A stretch of 64,000 nucleotides of DNA from Symbiodinium natans (taxonomy: Eukaryota; Sar; Dinophyceae; Suessiales; Symbiodiniaceae). The notes under the pieces are model-generated. The model saw only the letters and a list, made by a program, of their open reading frames with translations. It searched no databases and was not told where the DNA came from. This document shows positions 1 through 11,600 of this stretch, piece after piece. How positions within the stretch are numbered: position 1 is the stretch's first letter; every line of letters starts with the position of its first letter. The position numbers and the translations under genes were made by a program. Location of the stretch: NCBI GenBank assembly GCA_905221605.1, contig CAJNDS010002512.1:318360-382359 (forward strand). The letters are read 5' to 3'.

Positions 1-222
1 GAAAGGTGTTTGGCCACGAAGTTGGGTTAAAGAAAGGGGGAAGAGGTTCATCCTTCTGAAGGTTGAACTTTACCACAGCATGGACTTCAGCTGCGCTCAT
101 CAAATGGCTAGTGTGCTTCTGGGCCGCAGTCTTGCAGTGCAGTTCTTGGCGGTTTCCGATGTGAATCTTGCCCTGAATCTCCCTGGGGCCTCGCGAAGGG
201 CTCTGACCTCTGAACCCCCTAG

Positions 223-2236
223 CAGGCTTCTTCCTCGTTGACGAAACATGCATCCGTGTGACGAGCGCCGTGTTTTGCACGATCCTCGGATGCTGCCTGC
301 TCATCATTGTGGACAAGCTGGCAGAAGCTCAGCCAGCATTTGCTAGAAGGTCTGACAAGTCATGGTACGTACCAGGCAAGAAATGTGGGTAAGCGTTCTG
401 TATGCCTTGCCCGAGAATTCTGTCCCCCACTCACAGTTGATGGACTTGGACCGACATCCATACCCAGAACCCCAGGCAATCCAGCAATCCGCACGCCAAC
501 CCTGGTATGCTCAAGCCCCTCGAAGTCTTAGCAGCCCTAACATGGTCCCAACAGTCCTTAAATCGCCGGTGCCCCGAACTCTCCCTCTCCCAATTTCTTC
601 CCAGTCTTTGCTTGCAACCTCTCAGGACTTTTCCTTGCTTGGTGAGCCCGAAGCCGAGGCCCTGGTGCGGGCCCCAGTTGGACGTGGGACTTGGGACGAA
701 GAGACGTTCAGGATTTCATCTTCTCTCTCGCTCCCTCCATGTCTGGGGGGTGGGGGGGGGTGGAGGTGGAGGTTGCCACTTGGGGTGTGCACAAACTGTT
801 GGGTCTGGCAGAAGATCCGTTGGCATCTGGGGCCTTTCGACTGACAACTTAGACAAGTTCTGCCACTCTACTCAGGTGCGAACATTTGGCTTTATGATCG
901 GTTGCTCCTGGGCACCTCGTCCTTGTCAGCAGCGTCTGTTTTGGAATGGCGGTGCAGATGCAGCACATAGTTCAATATCAGTGCAGTTGAGCTTGCCCTT
1001 CGTGTGTCGGACTTCCCCAGACACGGGATGGACTTCAGGCATGCTTAACCACGCCTGCTTGTGAAAGATGGAGATGATGTTCATTCTGCTTAACTTATCC
1101 TCATAGGCTTGTTGGGGGAGGTGAGTGGTAGACTATAGTTGACCAGTCTGCCGAGGAGAAGGCCTTTGCGGCAGCATCGCACGAGATGCTTGGCATTGGG
1201 TTAGTTAGAGCATGTTCGAGGGCAAAGCTTGATCTGTAGCACCCAAATGAAAGGCCTTGAATTTAAACCAACCTTGCTGCACCAATCTTGAACTGTGGTG
1301 GAGGCTTGCTCAACGCAAATGTGACCGCATGTCCAGACAATAGCGGGAACATGCTCGCAGGGATCGACGCGGGACGTAATGTTACCTAGGACATCACTGC
1401 TCAACCTCATCCGCGGGTGAGGAGGAATAGTCTGCCTTCCGCCCTAAGCCAGGATAGTGCACCACCTGGATTTGGTGAACTACGAGTCCATTGAGAACGA
1501 GGTTCGGCACCGCAGTTAGATCTGGAGGTAGACTGAGGCGATTGGCAGGCGTAAGGAGCGCAGGATGGCAGGTCAGAGACGATGTCTCCACCATCGACCA
1601 GCAACCACTTTGATGTCCTTACAAAATACAGCAAATCTAGCAATCTGTTCGGTTTTTTCCTCCGATTTCCTGCGTATACGGCAGGACACAATTGTCATTG
1701 GCATCGTGACGGCTGCTTGGCTGATCCTCAAAATGTACTGGCTTAGGGTTCAAGCCCTGACCACAGCTCACCGACCTACCGGCAGGACTTCGATTACGTC
1801 ACCCGTTTGCTTCGACTAAGGCACCTCTAAAACGGGGGCGCGTGAGTAAGCCAGCGTACTGTTTGCGGAAGCCAGGACCTTTAGCGTCCGACTCCCGGCC
1901 CTGGCATTCCTTTGTGGGAGTCTACGAAAATACGCGACCCTGAATATAGACCCTCAAATAGTAGGATTCCTTTTTTGATGAAGACCCCAATAAGGTGCCT
2001 CTAGTTTCGGAAGCCCCTGATCTTTGAGGTTGCCAGTAGAAGCTCTGATTCGCTCCTTCGCTTAGGTGCTTATCATCCTACCCGGCTGGCGCTACCTTGT
2101 GCTACCAAAGGCCAGATGGAGAGGGATCCAACTACAAGTTCACACCCGCAAAAAAGCAAGAAGGCTCCATCCCATTCGGCCTCCTGTCAGGCACTGCAGC
2201 CAACACCCCCGCGTCGTCTATCGAAGGACTTCGACC
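223..2236 (+). CDS. multi-exon gene for an unknown membrane protein (partial)
   Basis: Product not recognised. Proposed exons are 223-388, 476-524, 626-683, 876-951 and 2066 to about 2236. The first follows a CCCCCTAG acceptor and ends at a strong GTAAGC donor. It encodes a hydrophobic segment (VFCTILGCCLLIIV) flanked by FLVDETCIRVTSA and a basic tail, so it is probably a transmembrane helix. The later exons read naturally (GEPEAEALVRAPVG; NIWLYDRLLLGTSSLSAA; YNYK-like then FTPAKKQEGSIPFGLL), and the phases 2/1, 0, 1/2, 2/1 can be joined without a stop. Another open stretch at about 64-220 reads well in a different frame, so either a short intron or a one-base shift lies near 205-225. A further possible exon lies at 1139-1199 (SAEEKAFAAASHEMLG). 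No start codon or stop could be fixed. Splice edges are inferred. Confidence 0.45.
1925..2030 (+). repeat. introner-like dispersed element, copy
   Basis: GACCCTCAAATAGTAGGATT, GAAGACCCCAATAAGGTGCC and TAGTTTCGGAAGCCCC align in order with the element at 54308. It lies in the proposed intron upstream of exon 2066. Confidence 0.55.
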
Positions 2237-3066
2237 TTGCTCTTGCTGCCTTCCCTTCTTGAGTCTAGAGCATTTCGTGCCGGTGGTCGGCTCATATGCT
2301 TGTGATGACACTCGCGTTTTGTGTTCATGCACGGAACTTTCGTGCAGCTGTTTGTGGCCTTTCTTCCCTGACCGCGTTGCTTCGGCGCGGATTCCAGGAC
2401 AAACACCAGGAGTCCTAGGAGCTCACGATTCTGTGTGATCCCTCAGCCGCATTAGCTCGTCTCACAACTGAACCTGTAGACAAGACTCGTAGAATCTCGT
2501 AGAATCCCATAGTTCTGTCATGCTTTGCCTTCGCTGCAAAGTTCGCAGACCGATGTTTCCAGTGACTGGCCGGGTGGAAGCAAGACCGAGTGCATGCGCA
2601 AAACATGATGTAGGCAGGAATGGGAGGTTCATTGCCTTTGCAAGTTCACAGCAATGCCATAGTGTGCTTGGTCAAGCTTTGAGCACGGAGGCTCCCCTGA
2701 CAAACCTCTCTAACGCCGACTTCCGCAAGTTCCTGAGTGTCTGAGCAGAGAGAGGCTCTCATCCAACAAGCGCGTGCACGGTGTGATGCAGCACGAGAAG
2801 GGTTGTGAAGACCACCAGCGTCTCACAGGTCCATGACCTGTCGGCTACGTATGTGCTGCCTGTGCTGGGTTTACGTGACCTTCCAAGCTCCTTGTGGGGA
2901 AAGCAGGTGAAAGCAGGTAGTGTTGGAGAAAAGTGATGTGCCCCTCCTATTCGATCAACACCCAAACAAGAAGGATGAATGGAAGGGTTCAGAACTCCCG
3001 TGCTCCCAGGCGCGTTCCTGCATGTTTCCTGCGTGGCCTCACAGATCCAGCCCCCGGAGTTGCAGA

Positions 3067-3192
3067 AAAAGGGTTTTACAAGACGCGAAGAGCCAGGAAA
3101 TCATAGTTCGCAGAGTTAGCACCGACCAGACTCACTTCAGACCTTTCAACCGTCTGATGATGATGGAACTACGTATATGCAGGCTGTCGTAA
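3067..3192 (+). CDS. possible terminal exon, unknown protein
   Basis: The reading frame follows a TTGCAG acceptor and encodes a basic, helix-like peptide (SQEIIVRRVSTDQTHF, then RLMMMELRICRLS) that ends in TAA at 3190-3192. It lies downstream of, and on the same strand as, the exon group at 0.2-2.2 kb and may be its 3' end, but I could not connect the phases. There is no recognisable domain. Confidence 0.27.
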   Translation, partial: KRVLQDAKSQEIIVRRVSTDQTHFRPFNRLMMMELRICRLS

Positions 3193-4666
3193 AGTAAGGA
3201 GAGCTAGAACTTCTTGACTGCCCGCGGACGGAATAGTGTTGCAGTTGTGCATGGGGCTAGTGAGTGACTACCGATGAGGGCAGTGGTGGCCCAAGAACGA
3301 GCCAACACGACACGAAATCACATTGTGGCTCACTTCACCTCGTCCAGGGAGCTAAATCAAAGGATGTCCTCTGAACTGGTTTAGAGAGAGAATCTCCAAT
3401 GTGCCCCTCGAACAACGCTTCGAATCACGGTTCACAACATCTGGCATGACCGAATCGACATACAGCTTCAATTTGCAATCGTGCGCGCTTTGGTCGCCAT
3501 GTCCTGGCCATGTTGGCTGCAGTCAGTGGCCCTCTGCTTGGCAAGTGAAGTGCTGAACTGCTGGAGTGTGCGATCATTGGCAAAGCCTCCAAAGATGAAG
3601 ACGATACGCAATAACATACTGGCAGTTGTTGGGTAGGATTTTCTTGACCAGGCCCTGAAAGCCACGGGCTTTGGAGTCTAGCCTGGTCCGCCCGAGTGGT
3701 GAGTTATCACAAACTAGATGCAGATTTCTTGAGGCTCAGGGATGTGCAACTGTTAGCCGGCGCCGTGCATGCCTTGGAGTTCACAGAAACTCCAAAGCCC
3801 TCGAGCTTTTCCATGTTTGCAATGAATAGGAAGACTTGGAGCAACGCTCGTGCAGCTATTGCAGCTTCAGGTCACGCCTTGCTTGACTTGCGAGCCTTGC
3901 CGTCCGGAGAAGGACCGTCGCAAAGCAGTGAAAGGTTGAGGGCTTCGGCTTGGCAGGGTTCGTAGCGGAGGATGTCCAGAAATGCAGAGCTCGAACAGAG
4001 AGCCAAGTAATCATCTTTTCCATGTTGCTTCCTGACCATGATCCATGTTCCAACAGCCCATCCCAGCCTGCAGAGATTGTTGCTAAGAAGTAGCCCTCCA
4101 CACAGCACTATAATTACAGCTGAGGTATGACGTTCCCATTCATGCCAAGCGACAGGACAACTTACCGGGGCAGCAGCGGCGTCAGTCCAAGCAGCGAAGC
4201 AGGCCTGTTCCAGCTGATGCTTCCTCGATTGGTGGGAGGTTCAGTGGGCCCCATTCAGATCACATGATGTTGAAGTTTTTGTGGATCACCAAAGCGAAGG
4301 AATGGGTTGTTTGGACAGAAAATCGGTCGATTGCATGCAGAATCTGGTCAGGACAGGCTTCCAGCAAAACTGCGGAAGTATCTGTAGGTCTGTTGTGTCG
4401 GATTCTTTCTAACAAAGGGCATGGACGGGTGATCTTGGCTACAGCACAAATACACTGGCCACGGGTCTGCGGAGGGTGAGCGCTCTGTAATGCCGCAAGT
4501 TTTTTTTTTGCGGCGGAGTTCGCAGTTTTTGCAGCTTATTCTGCGCAGCGCGATGACGCTGAACGCAGATTTGTCATTCCCTTTTTTAGGGTTTACGTTC
4601 CCTACGCAGACATCTATTAGCACTGCAGGAGCTTTTCTTTATTTGCTCTGAATTATTTCCTTTGCA

Positions 4667-4936
4667 GCTTCAGTCCTTCAGCCCAGTGTTGGCACCATGG
4701 CAGCTTTGGCATCTTGGGCCGACTGCACAGTTGAATTCGGAGGCGTTGGTGTCTCATGTCACGGAAGAGTGCGCAGCGAGGCGGCCCACACTGCCGCGTC
4801 CGCTCCAGCTCCACAACGGAAGGCTGTCGGTGGTACAATTTACGACACGTTTGCAGCTTGCCAGGGCCCAGGGACATGGAGGTTTGGCCCCTGGCAACCG
4901 TGTGGGGTGCAAACCTTTGCTATCTTCTGCTTGTAG
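4667..4936 (+). CDS. GC-rich exon after a strong 3' splice site, frame uncertain
   Basis: A good pyrimidine-rich acceptor (ATTTCCTTTGCAG, ending at 4666) is followed by about 270 bases that are open in two frames. One frame contains an ATG at 4697 and reads MAALASWADCTVEFGGVGV, ending at a TAG at 4934-4936. The other gives PWQLWHLGPTAQLNSEALV. The second frame shares WQLWHL with an exon at 63318-63399, which favours it. The product is not recognised. It is probably an internal or terminal exon of the gene continuing at 5273. Confidence 0.35.
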   Translation, partial: ASVLQPSVGTMAALASWADCTVEFGGVGVSCHGRVRSEAAHTAASAPAPQRKAVGGTIYDTFAACQGPGTWRFGPWQPCGVQTFAIFCL

Positions 4937-5272
4937 CATGCTGAACTGCATATCTTGATGCGACCTCGAATAGCCTTGGTCATCTCGCTTGATTTTCTGT
5001 GCTGACGTCAAAATACTGCATCAACTGCAGAATAGTTCATGCCTTGCTATTGAGTTACATATGCAATTCGTCCTACTTTGGCAGGCATCGGGTGGAGTTG
5101 GTGTGCTCACCATTGGCCGGATTGCAGGGTCTTGCTGGCTATCACTCTTCCGTCGGCTCCTTATTTCATGTGCCGTTTCACACTTCAGTCATCAAGCGCA
5201 GCAGACTTGGCAGACACGCCAATTTTACACCTTAAAGAGAAGTCGTGTGGCATGAACTCATAGTGTGCTCAG

Positions 5273-5555
5273 GTGCTCGTGGATGGGGAGGAGATACTTT
5301 TCCAATATGGATCATCGAGATTGTTCTTTCAAGCTAGGTAAGGACAGGTGTGACGAAGACACGACCTGGTACTGCTTTTTTCAAATCAAGCATCGGCACC
5401 TGGATACCTTGGGCAGCCGCTGGCAGGAGTACTACTTCACGCCCAGCGGGATACGCTGCTTCCCGAGGTTGACGAGCCACCGGCGAGCGTCACTTGCTTG
5501 CAGTTCGGAGTTTCAAAGTGTGACACCCGGGCCGCGAATCGTGAGTCCGACATGA
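5273..5555 (+). CDS. last two exons of an unknown gene
   Basis: Exon 5273-5337 lies between a CTCAG acceptor and a consensus GTAAGG donor and encodes VLVDGEEILFQYGSSRLFFQ. Exon 5504-5555 follows TTGCTTGCAG and encodes EFQSVTPGPRIVSPT, then TGA. The phase agrees: the first exon ends on two bases of a codon and the second begins with one. The 166-nt intron is GT-AG. I do not recognise the family. It may belong with the exon at 4667-4936. Confidence 0.42.
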
Positions 5556-7461
5556 CGAAACGGCGGCCCCAACATCCAGAGCACGTCATCAAGCTCCAGA
5601 AAAAGTCTGATTTTGGGGGTGCCGTAGAGAGGCTGAAGCTTGCGTGGGCTCCCCCTGGCCCCTCCCCCTCCCTCGCCCCAGAAAACAATCCAGATGCTCG
5701 AGGAGGTGCATCGGTTTCATGATGTTTCATGTGTCAGGAGCACCCTAAAATTTTCACGGGCTGTCTCGAAAGCAGGTGCAACGGCTCCCAGGCAGGTCAA
5801 GGAAAGAAAGCAGAAGCGGAAGCCAGGCCTTTTTGTACTCGGCGTACAGCTCCAATCCTTTTTTTGATCAGGGGCAGCCTTGAGACGATTTGTGAGCGCT
5901 GCCTGCTGCATGCCCTCCCGACCTATGGAAGCTTGAGTCAAGGCTTTCGGAAAACCCCGTTTTTGGCGCGGGCGGGTGGGTGCGGAACTATGGGCCCCCC
6001 ACCCGCCCCAACACCCCCGCAACGCTCAATTTAGGTCCCATGGAAGAGAACTTGTTACATGTGGGGCTGGGTGGAACGTCTGGGAAATGGAGATCTCTTC
6101 CCAGGAGGGGGTCCCTGCATGATCTCCCTTCGCCATGCTTGAATGTTCATGGGTAGCTGTAGTTGTTTTGAGCCTCGAGTTTTCCTCCTCACCCCAGCCC
6201 AGGAGAGCCGTTCAAAGAAAGCACATGGGGGAGAGTTGGTCCCTCAGCTTAGGGCACAGCCCAAGCCCTGATCAAAAGACTCCTGTCGCGGTAGGGGGCA
6301 GGGCCTCCAGGAATCTCAGGCTTGGGCTCGCTTTCTGATTCAGTCGGCCGAGGGCTTCTATCACGGAATCCAGGCCCCTTTACACTGTGAGCCCAGGCCC
6401 ATTGGGTGGCACAGTCTTGCTCGATGTGCTGAGCAAAGACTTCCAGTGGCTTCCTCAGGATTTGGCCAAATGAAGCCGCGCAGCCCTGACCATGGCACAG
6501 ATAGAAAACGACACCATTCCTCGGCGGTGCGATGTCGTTGTGCCTTAAGATGTCATTGCTGTGCTGAGCCCACGGACGGCCTGCCAGAAAATGCAGAAAG
6601 CACCCTTCCAAGCCTCAAAAGCCTGCAGGCCCGACCTTGTGTCCTGCAGTAGTGCGCGCGCTTGCTGATGAACAACAACACTATCTCGATCGAGCTGTGG
6701 TCGAGAAGCTGTGACAGGCAAGCAAGACTTCACAAACTAAACCATCGCGTCGAACAACTTAGACCAGGTGCCTTCAACGCCTTCAACTAAAATCGGCGAC
6801 CTTAAGCCGTCAACCACGAACTTTTGACGTTCTGCATTTATTATGAAGCCAAGGCCTCAAACCTACGACCTGCTCCGCAAAAACTGCAACAATTTCACTG
6901 CCGGCCTCCCAGGGTCACAGCCGTTTGAAGACTGTTGAGTAACTTGAGGGGTTGAAGTACTGTGACACAACATGACGTGCTGTGTGGTCCAGGAATAAGT
7001 GGGGTGTGATTAAGTTGCAGAATGTAGTCATGGTGATGTCAGTCTTGTAGTGCAGCACTGGTGTTAACAGCCATTCAGTCACTGAGCCCCACGCCAGTTG
7101 GTACTTGCATGTTCGCCACAATGTTTGCCATGGCCATGTGCGTTCGCAAAGTGGGTCAGCTGATAGATTCAAACACTCCTGCTTCCTTGTTTGATGCCAC
7201 CATGCAAGCTTATGCCACATCATGCCTGTCATGCTCAGATCAAACTACAATAATTACGAGTTGAAGTGTGTCCAGTGTTCACAACATGCACCACGGATGG
7301 CGCTTCGTGGGCCACGGCGCGAACGCGGACCCGCCAAGGCTTGTGTAAGCGGACTGCCGAATTCACGACAGGGGAGAGCTGTGCTGCCTTTGATCCTGAG
7401 ATGTGCAGAAGTGACGGCAACACTTGTGAGGCTCGCAAGCGATGCAGCATACACCGTAGTG

Positions 7462-7475
7462 CCGTAGTGGTTTTG
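7462..7475 (+). promoter_or_regulatory. possible very degenerate spliced-leader remnant
   Basis: CCGTAGTGGTTTTG resembles the first 14 bases of the dinoflagellate spliced leader (CCGTAGCCATTTTG) with three adjacent mismatches, 22 bases before the ATG of an intronless gene. The rest of the leader is not preserved, so this could be chance. Confidence 0.2.
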
Positions 7476-7497
7476 TAGCCGTGCCGTGAGGTCCGAC

Positions 7498-8610
7498 ATG
7501 GGAGACACAGAACCTTTTCTGAGTGTGGCCAGCCGAAATCGGAGCATCGCCCACCTCACAGTCTTCTTCGAGGGCACGGCCAACACCATTGAGCCAATAA
7601 CTACTCAGATCGGCCTATTCTTCGCCCTCACAGATGCTTTCGATGTAAGCGGTGGGAATCTGGGTGGAGCGCCGATTACCCAGCCGAGGAAGATGGCATT
7701 CGACGGTTGTGGCGTCACTGATGGCTTCTGCGGCACCATTTGCGCCAAAGGCTTGCGGAGGCAATGCGCCGCTGTGCGACGTCAAGTTGACAGCTTGGTG
7801 GCGGAACTTGCATCCACCCACCAAGCTCCTCCTGCGTTGCGGGTCAATGCAGTGGGCCTCTCGCGCGGAGGGGTTGCATGCCTGTACCTGGCACAGGCGC
7901 TTGCCGACCTTCACATGTCCACCTGCGAGCTGTCACTTTTGTTGTTCGATCCTGTCCCTGGTGACTTGTTGACTGTGGCGCAGCTAGACCTTTTTGGATT
8001 CACCAACACGTCGGCCTGCTGCGACGTGTCCATGTGCCAATGTCTTGCACGTGTTCTAGCATTGTATCCGTACGAGCCCTTGCCTGCTATCGCTTGTCAT
8101 GCCCCAGTGCTTTGCCACTATCCAGATCACTGCCTCGTCGAAGAGGAAGTCACGCCTGGCTGTCATCAAGGGGCGCTGCAAGTGCATGGCTTGCAGGGGC
8201 CACGTCTAGACTTCGACTCCGCGCTGTCCTTCCTGCGCATACGCCGCTGGCTGATGGAGTGCGGAACACCGTTAGATCACAGACACTTGGATTGCACAGT
8301 GTCTGTGAAACCAATGGAGGAGTACTGCCTTCGGAAGTGCAACCAAGAGGTGAAGCGGAACCGCGCCAGTGTCCGATCTTCACACACTGCCCATAGCCAC
8401 TGGGGTGCCTCGATCATCAGAAAGAAGGTGTCTGAGGAGGCGGTGTACTTGAACCAGCACCACAAGCTGCTGTGCAATGCCGCGGCGCGAAATGAAGACA
8501 GCGACTGGCTGCTGGAAGTAGAGCCTGAGATGACTCCGTTTCCCTCCGGGCTTCTCTGCTTGCTGTCTTTGCTGGGATTGGTGACCGTGTTCCCCTTCTT
8601 GGTTTCATGA
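7498..8610 (+). CDS. intronless alpha/beta-hydrolase-like protein, DUF2235-like, with C-terminal membrane anchor
   Basis: A single uninterrupted frame of 370 residues starts at the first ATG (7498). The N-terminus has a beta strand followed by an acidic loop, TVFFEGTANT (residues 21-30), the position where DUF2235/Tle1-type hydrolases carry FFDGT. A nucleophile elbow GLSRGG gives Ser122 as likely catalytic serine. LLLFDPVPG (Asp151) and TPGCHQGAL (His223) would complete a Ser-Asp-His triad. The last 25 residues (GLLCLLSLLGLVTVFPFLVS) form a hydrophobic tail without a basic end, like a tail anchor. The protein is cysteine-rich in the middle (TNTSACCDVSMCQC). By family it would be a lipase or esterase acting at a membrane; the substrate is unknown. 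The lack of introns in an intron-rich neighbourhood suggests a retrogene. The fold assignment rests on motifs read by eye. Confidence 0.78.
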   Translation: MGDTEPFLSVASRNRSIAHLTVFFEGTANTIEPITTQIGLFFALTDAFDVSGGNLGGAPITQPRKMAFDGCGVTDGFCGTICAKGLRRQCAAVRRQVDSLVAELASTHQAPPALRVNAVGLSRGGVACLYLAQALADLHMSTCELSLLLFDPVPGDLLTVAQLDLFGFTNTSACCDVSMCQCLARVLALYPYEPLPAIACHAPVLCHYPDHCLVEEEVTPGCHQGALQVHGLQGPRLDFDSALSFLRIRRWLMECGTPLDHRHLDCTVSVKPMEEYCLRKCNQEVKRNRASVRSSHTAHSHWGASIIRKKVSEEAVYLNQHHKLLCNAAARNEDSDWLLEVEPEMTPFPSGLLCLLSLLGLVTVFPFLVS

Positions 8611-11600
8611 CCACGACGCTTTCGATGCGCAGCGAACAGTGCGCGCAGGAAAGTTATACACGTTCTTTAGGTAATTAGGTCCTGTACACTGCACAGGCGA
8701 CGGCGCTGCAAGAGCGGAAGGACCCAAAACCTGCATGTTTCTGGTGCAGCTGTTCTTGGTCCCGGGGGCGCGAAGGAGCTAGCGACGGGTTTCGCGGTTT
8801 CAGAACTTCCTTCTGAGTTTGCAAGGGTGCTCTGCTTGCTGGGTTCTGGCTTGGATCGCCGCTAGAAGCACGGGCGGTTTGGACCTGCAGGCAAAAGACT
8901 TATGTTTCGAACATGACCCACGACGTGGCCAAGCGTGCCCGGCTGGGGATGGCTGTTCTGAGCCCAGTGTTTCTTTTTTTCTCAACTTCACAGACGTGCT
9001 CTTCTCCTTGCTTGGGAAGTTGGATCTGCAAGGCTTGCGTGTACCTGAGGCCCGAAGGAGCATTTGGACACGTTGCAGGAGGAATCCCGGTCCTGATGTG
9101 GTATCTTCGGTCCGCCTACGTGTTCCTTGCTTTCGACCCATTTGGCCATGGGCCCATGTTTGAAGGACTTGGCTGACCGCTTCGACCTGGCCAAGCGAGA
9201 CTTGCCCAGCTTTTCTAGACTTTTTGCCGACAAATCTCTGACCAATCTTCCAACAAAAATCGGCAACAGTAAGCATTTGGTTCTCTAGTGCCTGGAAAGG
9301 CATTCTCAGCAACAGCAGAATGCCAGTGTCTCCTAAACACTAGAGCAAAGCTCTCCGCAGCAAAGCCCAAGGAGCTTGGGAGGCCCTTCTCCGGCGTAGG
9401 CAGGAGAAGAAGGAGGCCTCTCAGGCACATGCGGGGCACCGTTGTGAAGAACACCCCCCCCCCCCCCGGAAAATTCATATTGCATTTAAAGCCACAAGAT
9501 CCTACAAAGTTGGGAGGCGGTTAGGCCATCTGATGCAACAAAGGGTTTAGCCTGAGTGGCATAGAGACAGTCTTTCTAGTTGTCCTGAGGCCCTTGATGT
9601 ATACGAGGACCTGTGTGACACCCCGAACATGTCCATGCGCTTCTTGTGACAGGGGCTCAGAGCTGCGACAGCAGAACCGGCAGAACCCACTATGTGGCCA
9701 CACTGCTGCAAGAAGTTCAAATGATTCTGGGGGCAATGCCGGCAGTTGGAACATTTGGAAGGTTGAGGTGAAAGCGCATACGCACAGAGCCCAGAGCCTA
9801 CACCAAGCACTGTTCCCACGGGCTCAGGACCCCATCTGCATCCTGTCGCCAGACAGCAGCTTCAGGAAAGCTTGAGATCATTTGTAGAAGCCTTCGTCTT
9901 AGTAGTGGTGTTAGTAATTCCAACTTGGCCATGGCCATGCCAACACACAACAGTCTGGCGGCAGACCCCTCTGCGACAAGCCCACTCAGAAGGCTTGTAG
10001 CTCTTTGCGAAACAGTCTGCGACAAGGGCGCGACGCCCCGACAAGAGTCTGTAGCGGTGCCAGCGAAAAACGGGTGTGAGCCACAGTGCATCTAAAGTCC
10101 AAAGGCTTTGTTTCGATGTTGTATTTTCACGATTTTATTTAACGTACTCTCGCCGTGTCTTGAGGTTCATTATGCGCGCTGGAGGACCTTCCAGTGCCAC
10201 CCGGCATCTTCGAGGCACTGCCGCGTTGGCATGCGTGTTTTTGGCATGTGCTTGAGGCCGTGCCCAGCCGAGAGGAAGATCGAAAGCAGAACGAGGAAAC
10301 GAGTTGTTGCACCTGACTGCTAAACTGCAGCCCTGCACGAGGTGCCATGGTACTACGATGAGAGGTGGCATCGCCGGGCGACAGCCGCGAAGTTGCACCC
10401 TGACTGCTAACTATAGTCTTGTGGGTAGTTATCGAAGTAGGGTTTCTTTTGGGGTCCTTCCTTGAAGGGGTGCCCTACTTTACATATAAATTTGGAGAAC
10501 TAAACCCAGGTCGTGTTTGCTGTGGCGGCTCTTTGATGGATGTTTCACTTTCTGCTTTCGGAAGCTACGTGGAGATATCTGGATTCTCCTTTGCACAAGC
10601 TGCATCTTCGAGAGAGGATCTGCTCTGCCAGCTTCCTGGCCTCTTCTGCGCTGTGGGCCTGCACGCCTCGCCTTCGGCGCTACCGGGAGATCCATCCAGA
10701 CACGAGGCAGCGACGGATCATAGCCGGACTTGATCATGGAGCCTTTGAGTGCTTTTCGTTTGCTGTTCTTGGCAGCGCTGCGTGACGAATCCGGGGAGCC
10801 GTTCATAGAGAGCTCTTGACTTCGCCCCCCGAGGCCGGCTTTTGCATCCGACATGGGCCAGCGCCTCCTGGGTCTGCACTACTCCTCGAAAGCAAACTTA
10901 CGAATTTACCTAAGTCTTCCTATGTACTGAAGGCTGCCCCGAAAAGCCCTCCGGCTTATCATTGAGGGTTTTCGGAGCCGGCGCCTTGGGACTTACAGTA
11001 TTATCTGCATTTTTATTCACCTACCTAAACGCAGCTGTGGGAGCATTCCCGGTTAGTTGAAGCAGCAGCGGTCTGCTTCCCAGTTCACGCCGCATACCCT
11101 GGATAGATATCTCGGCCAGTAACCAGTTCTCCTCCAACTTGGTACCCCCGTAGTGCGTGGCTAGGCGGCGGGAAGAAAGCTCGACCAGCACAGCAGTATC
11201 GGCCATACTAGGCATGGACATCACAGCCGGAGCGATGACTCGACTTTTCGCGCGAATCAAGCCACGGATGGTGTTGAGTGCTTGGGGCAATTAGTTACTG
11301 CGCTGTAGTATGCTGTAGTCAACTTGGAGTAACAATTCTCAGGGGGATTCAGTCATCATCCCGCGAAGCATCGTTCTTGGAGCAAGGCAGATGTGTCTGC
11401 CGTGGGGGTAAACAACATGTTCAACAGACGGCTCACTACACGTGCATGCCACCGGGACTCCAATATGTTTTGGGCAAACGGGGCCCAAGCTTCATCTCTA
11501 AGCAACTTCCTTTCGCAACTAGGAGCCCCTGTCCGTATGCACGAGAACATGGGTGTGGTGTCTCCAGATGTCGGGCGTGCAGTTCTCCAGCCAAGGATTC

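Noticed and set aside
362-1064. Overlapping + frames of 160 and 185 codons
   Set aside because: Low-complexity Gly/Trp stretches and splice signals inside them show that they run through introns. Only short segments were kept as exons.
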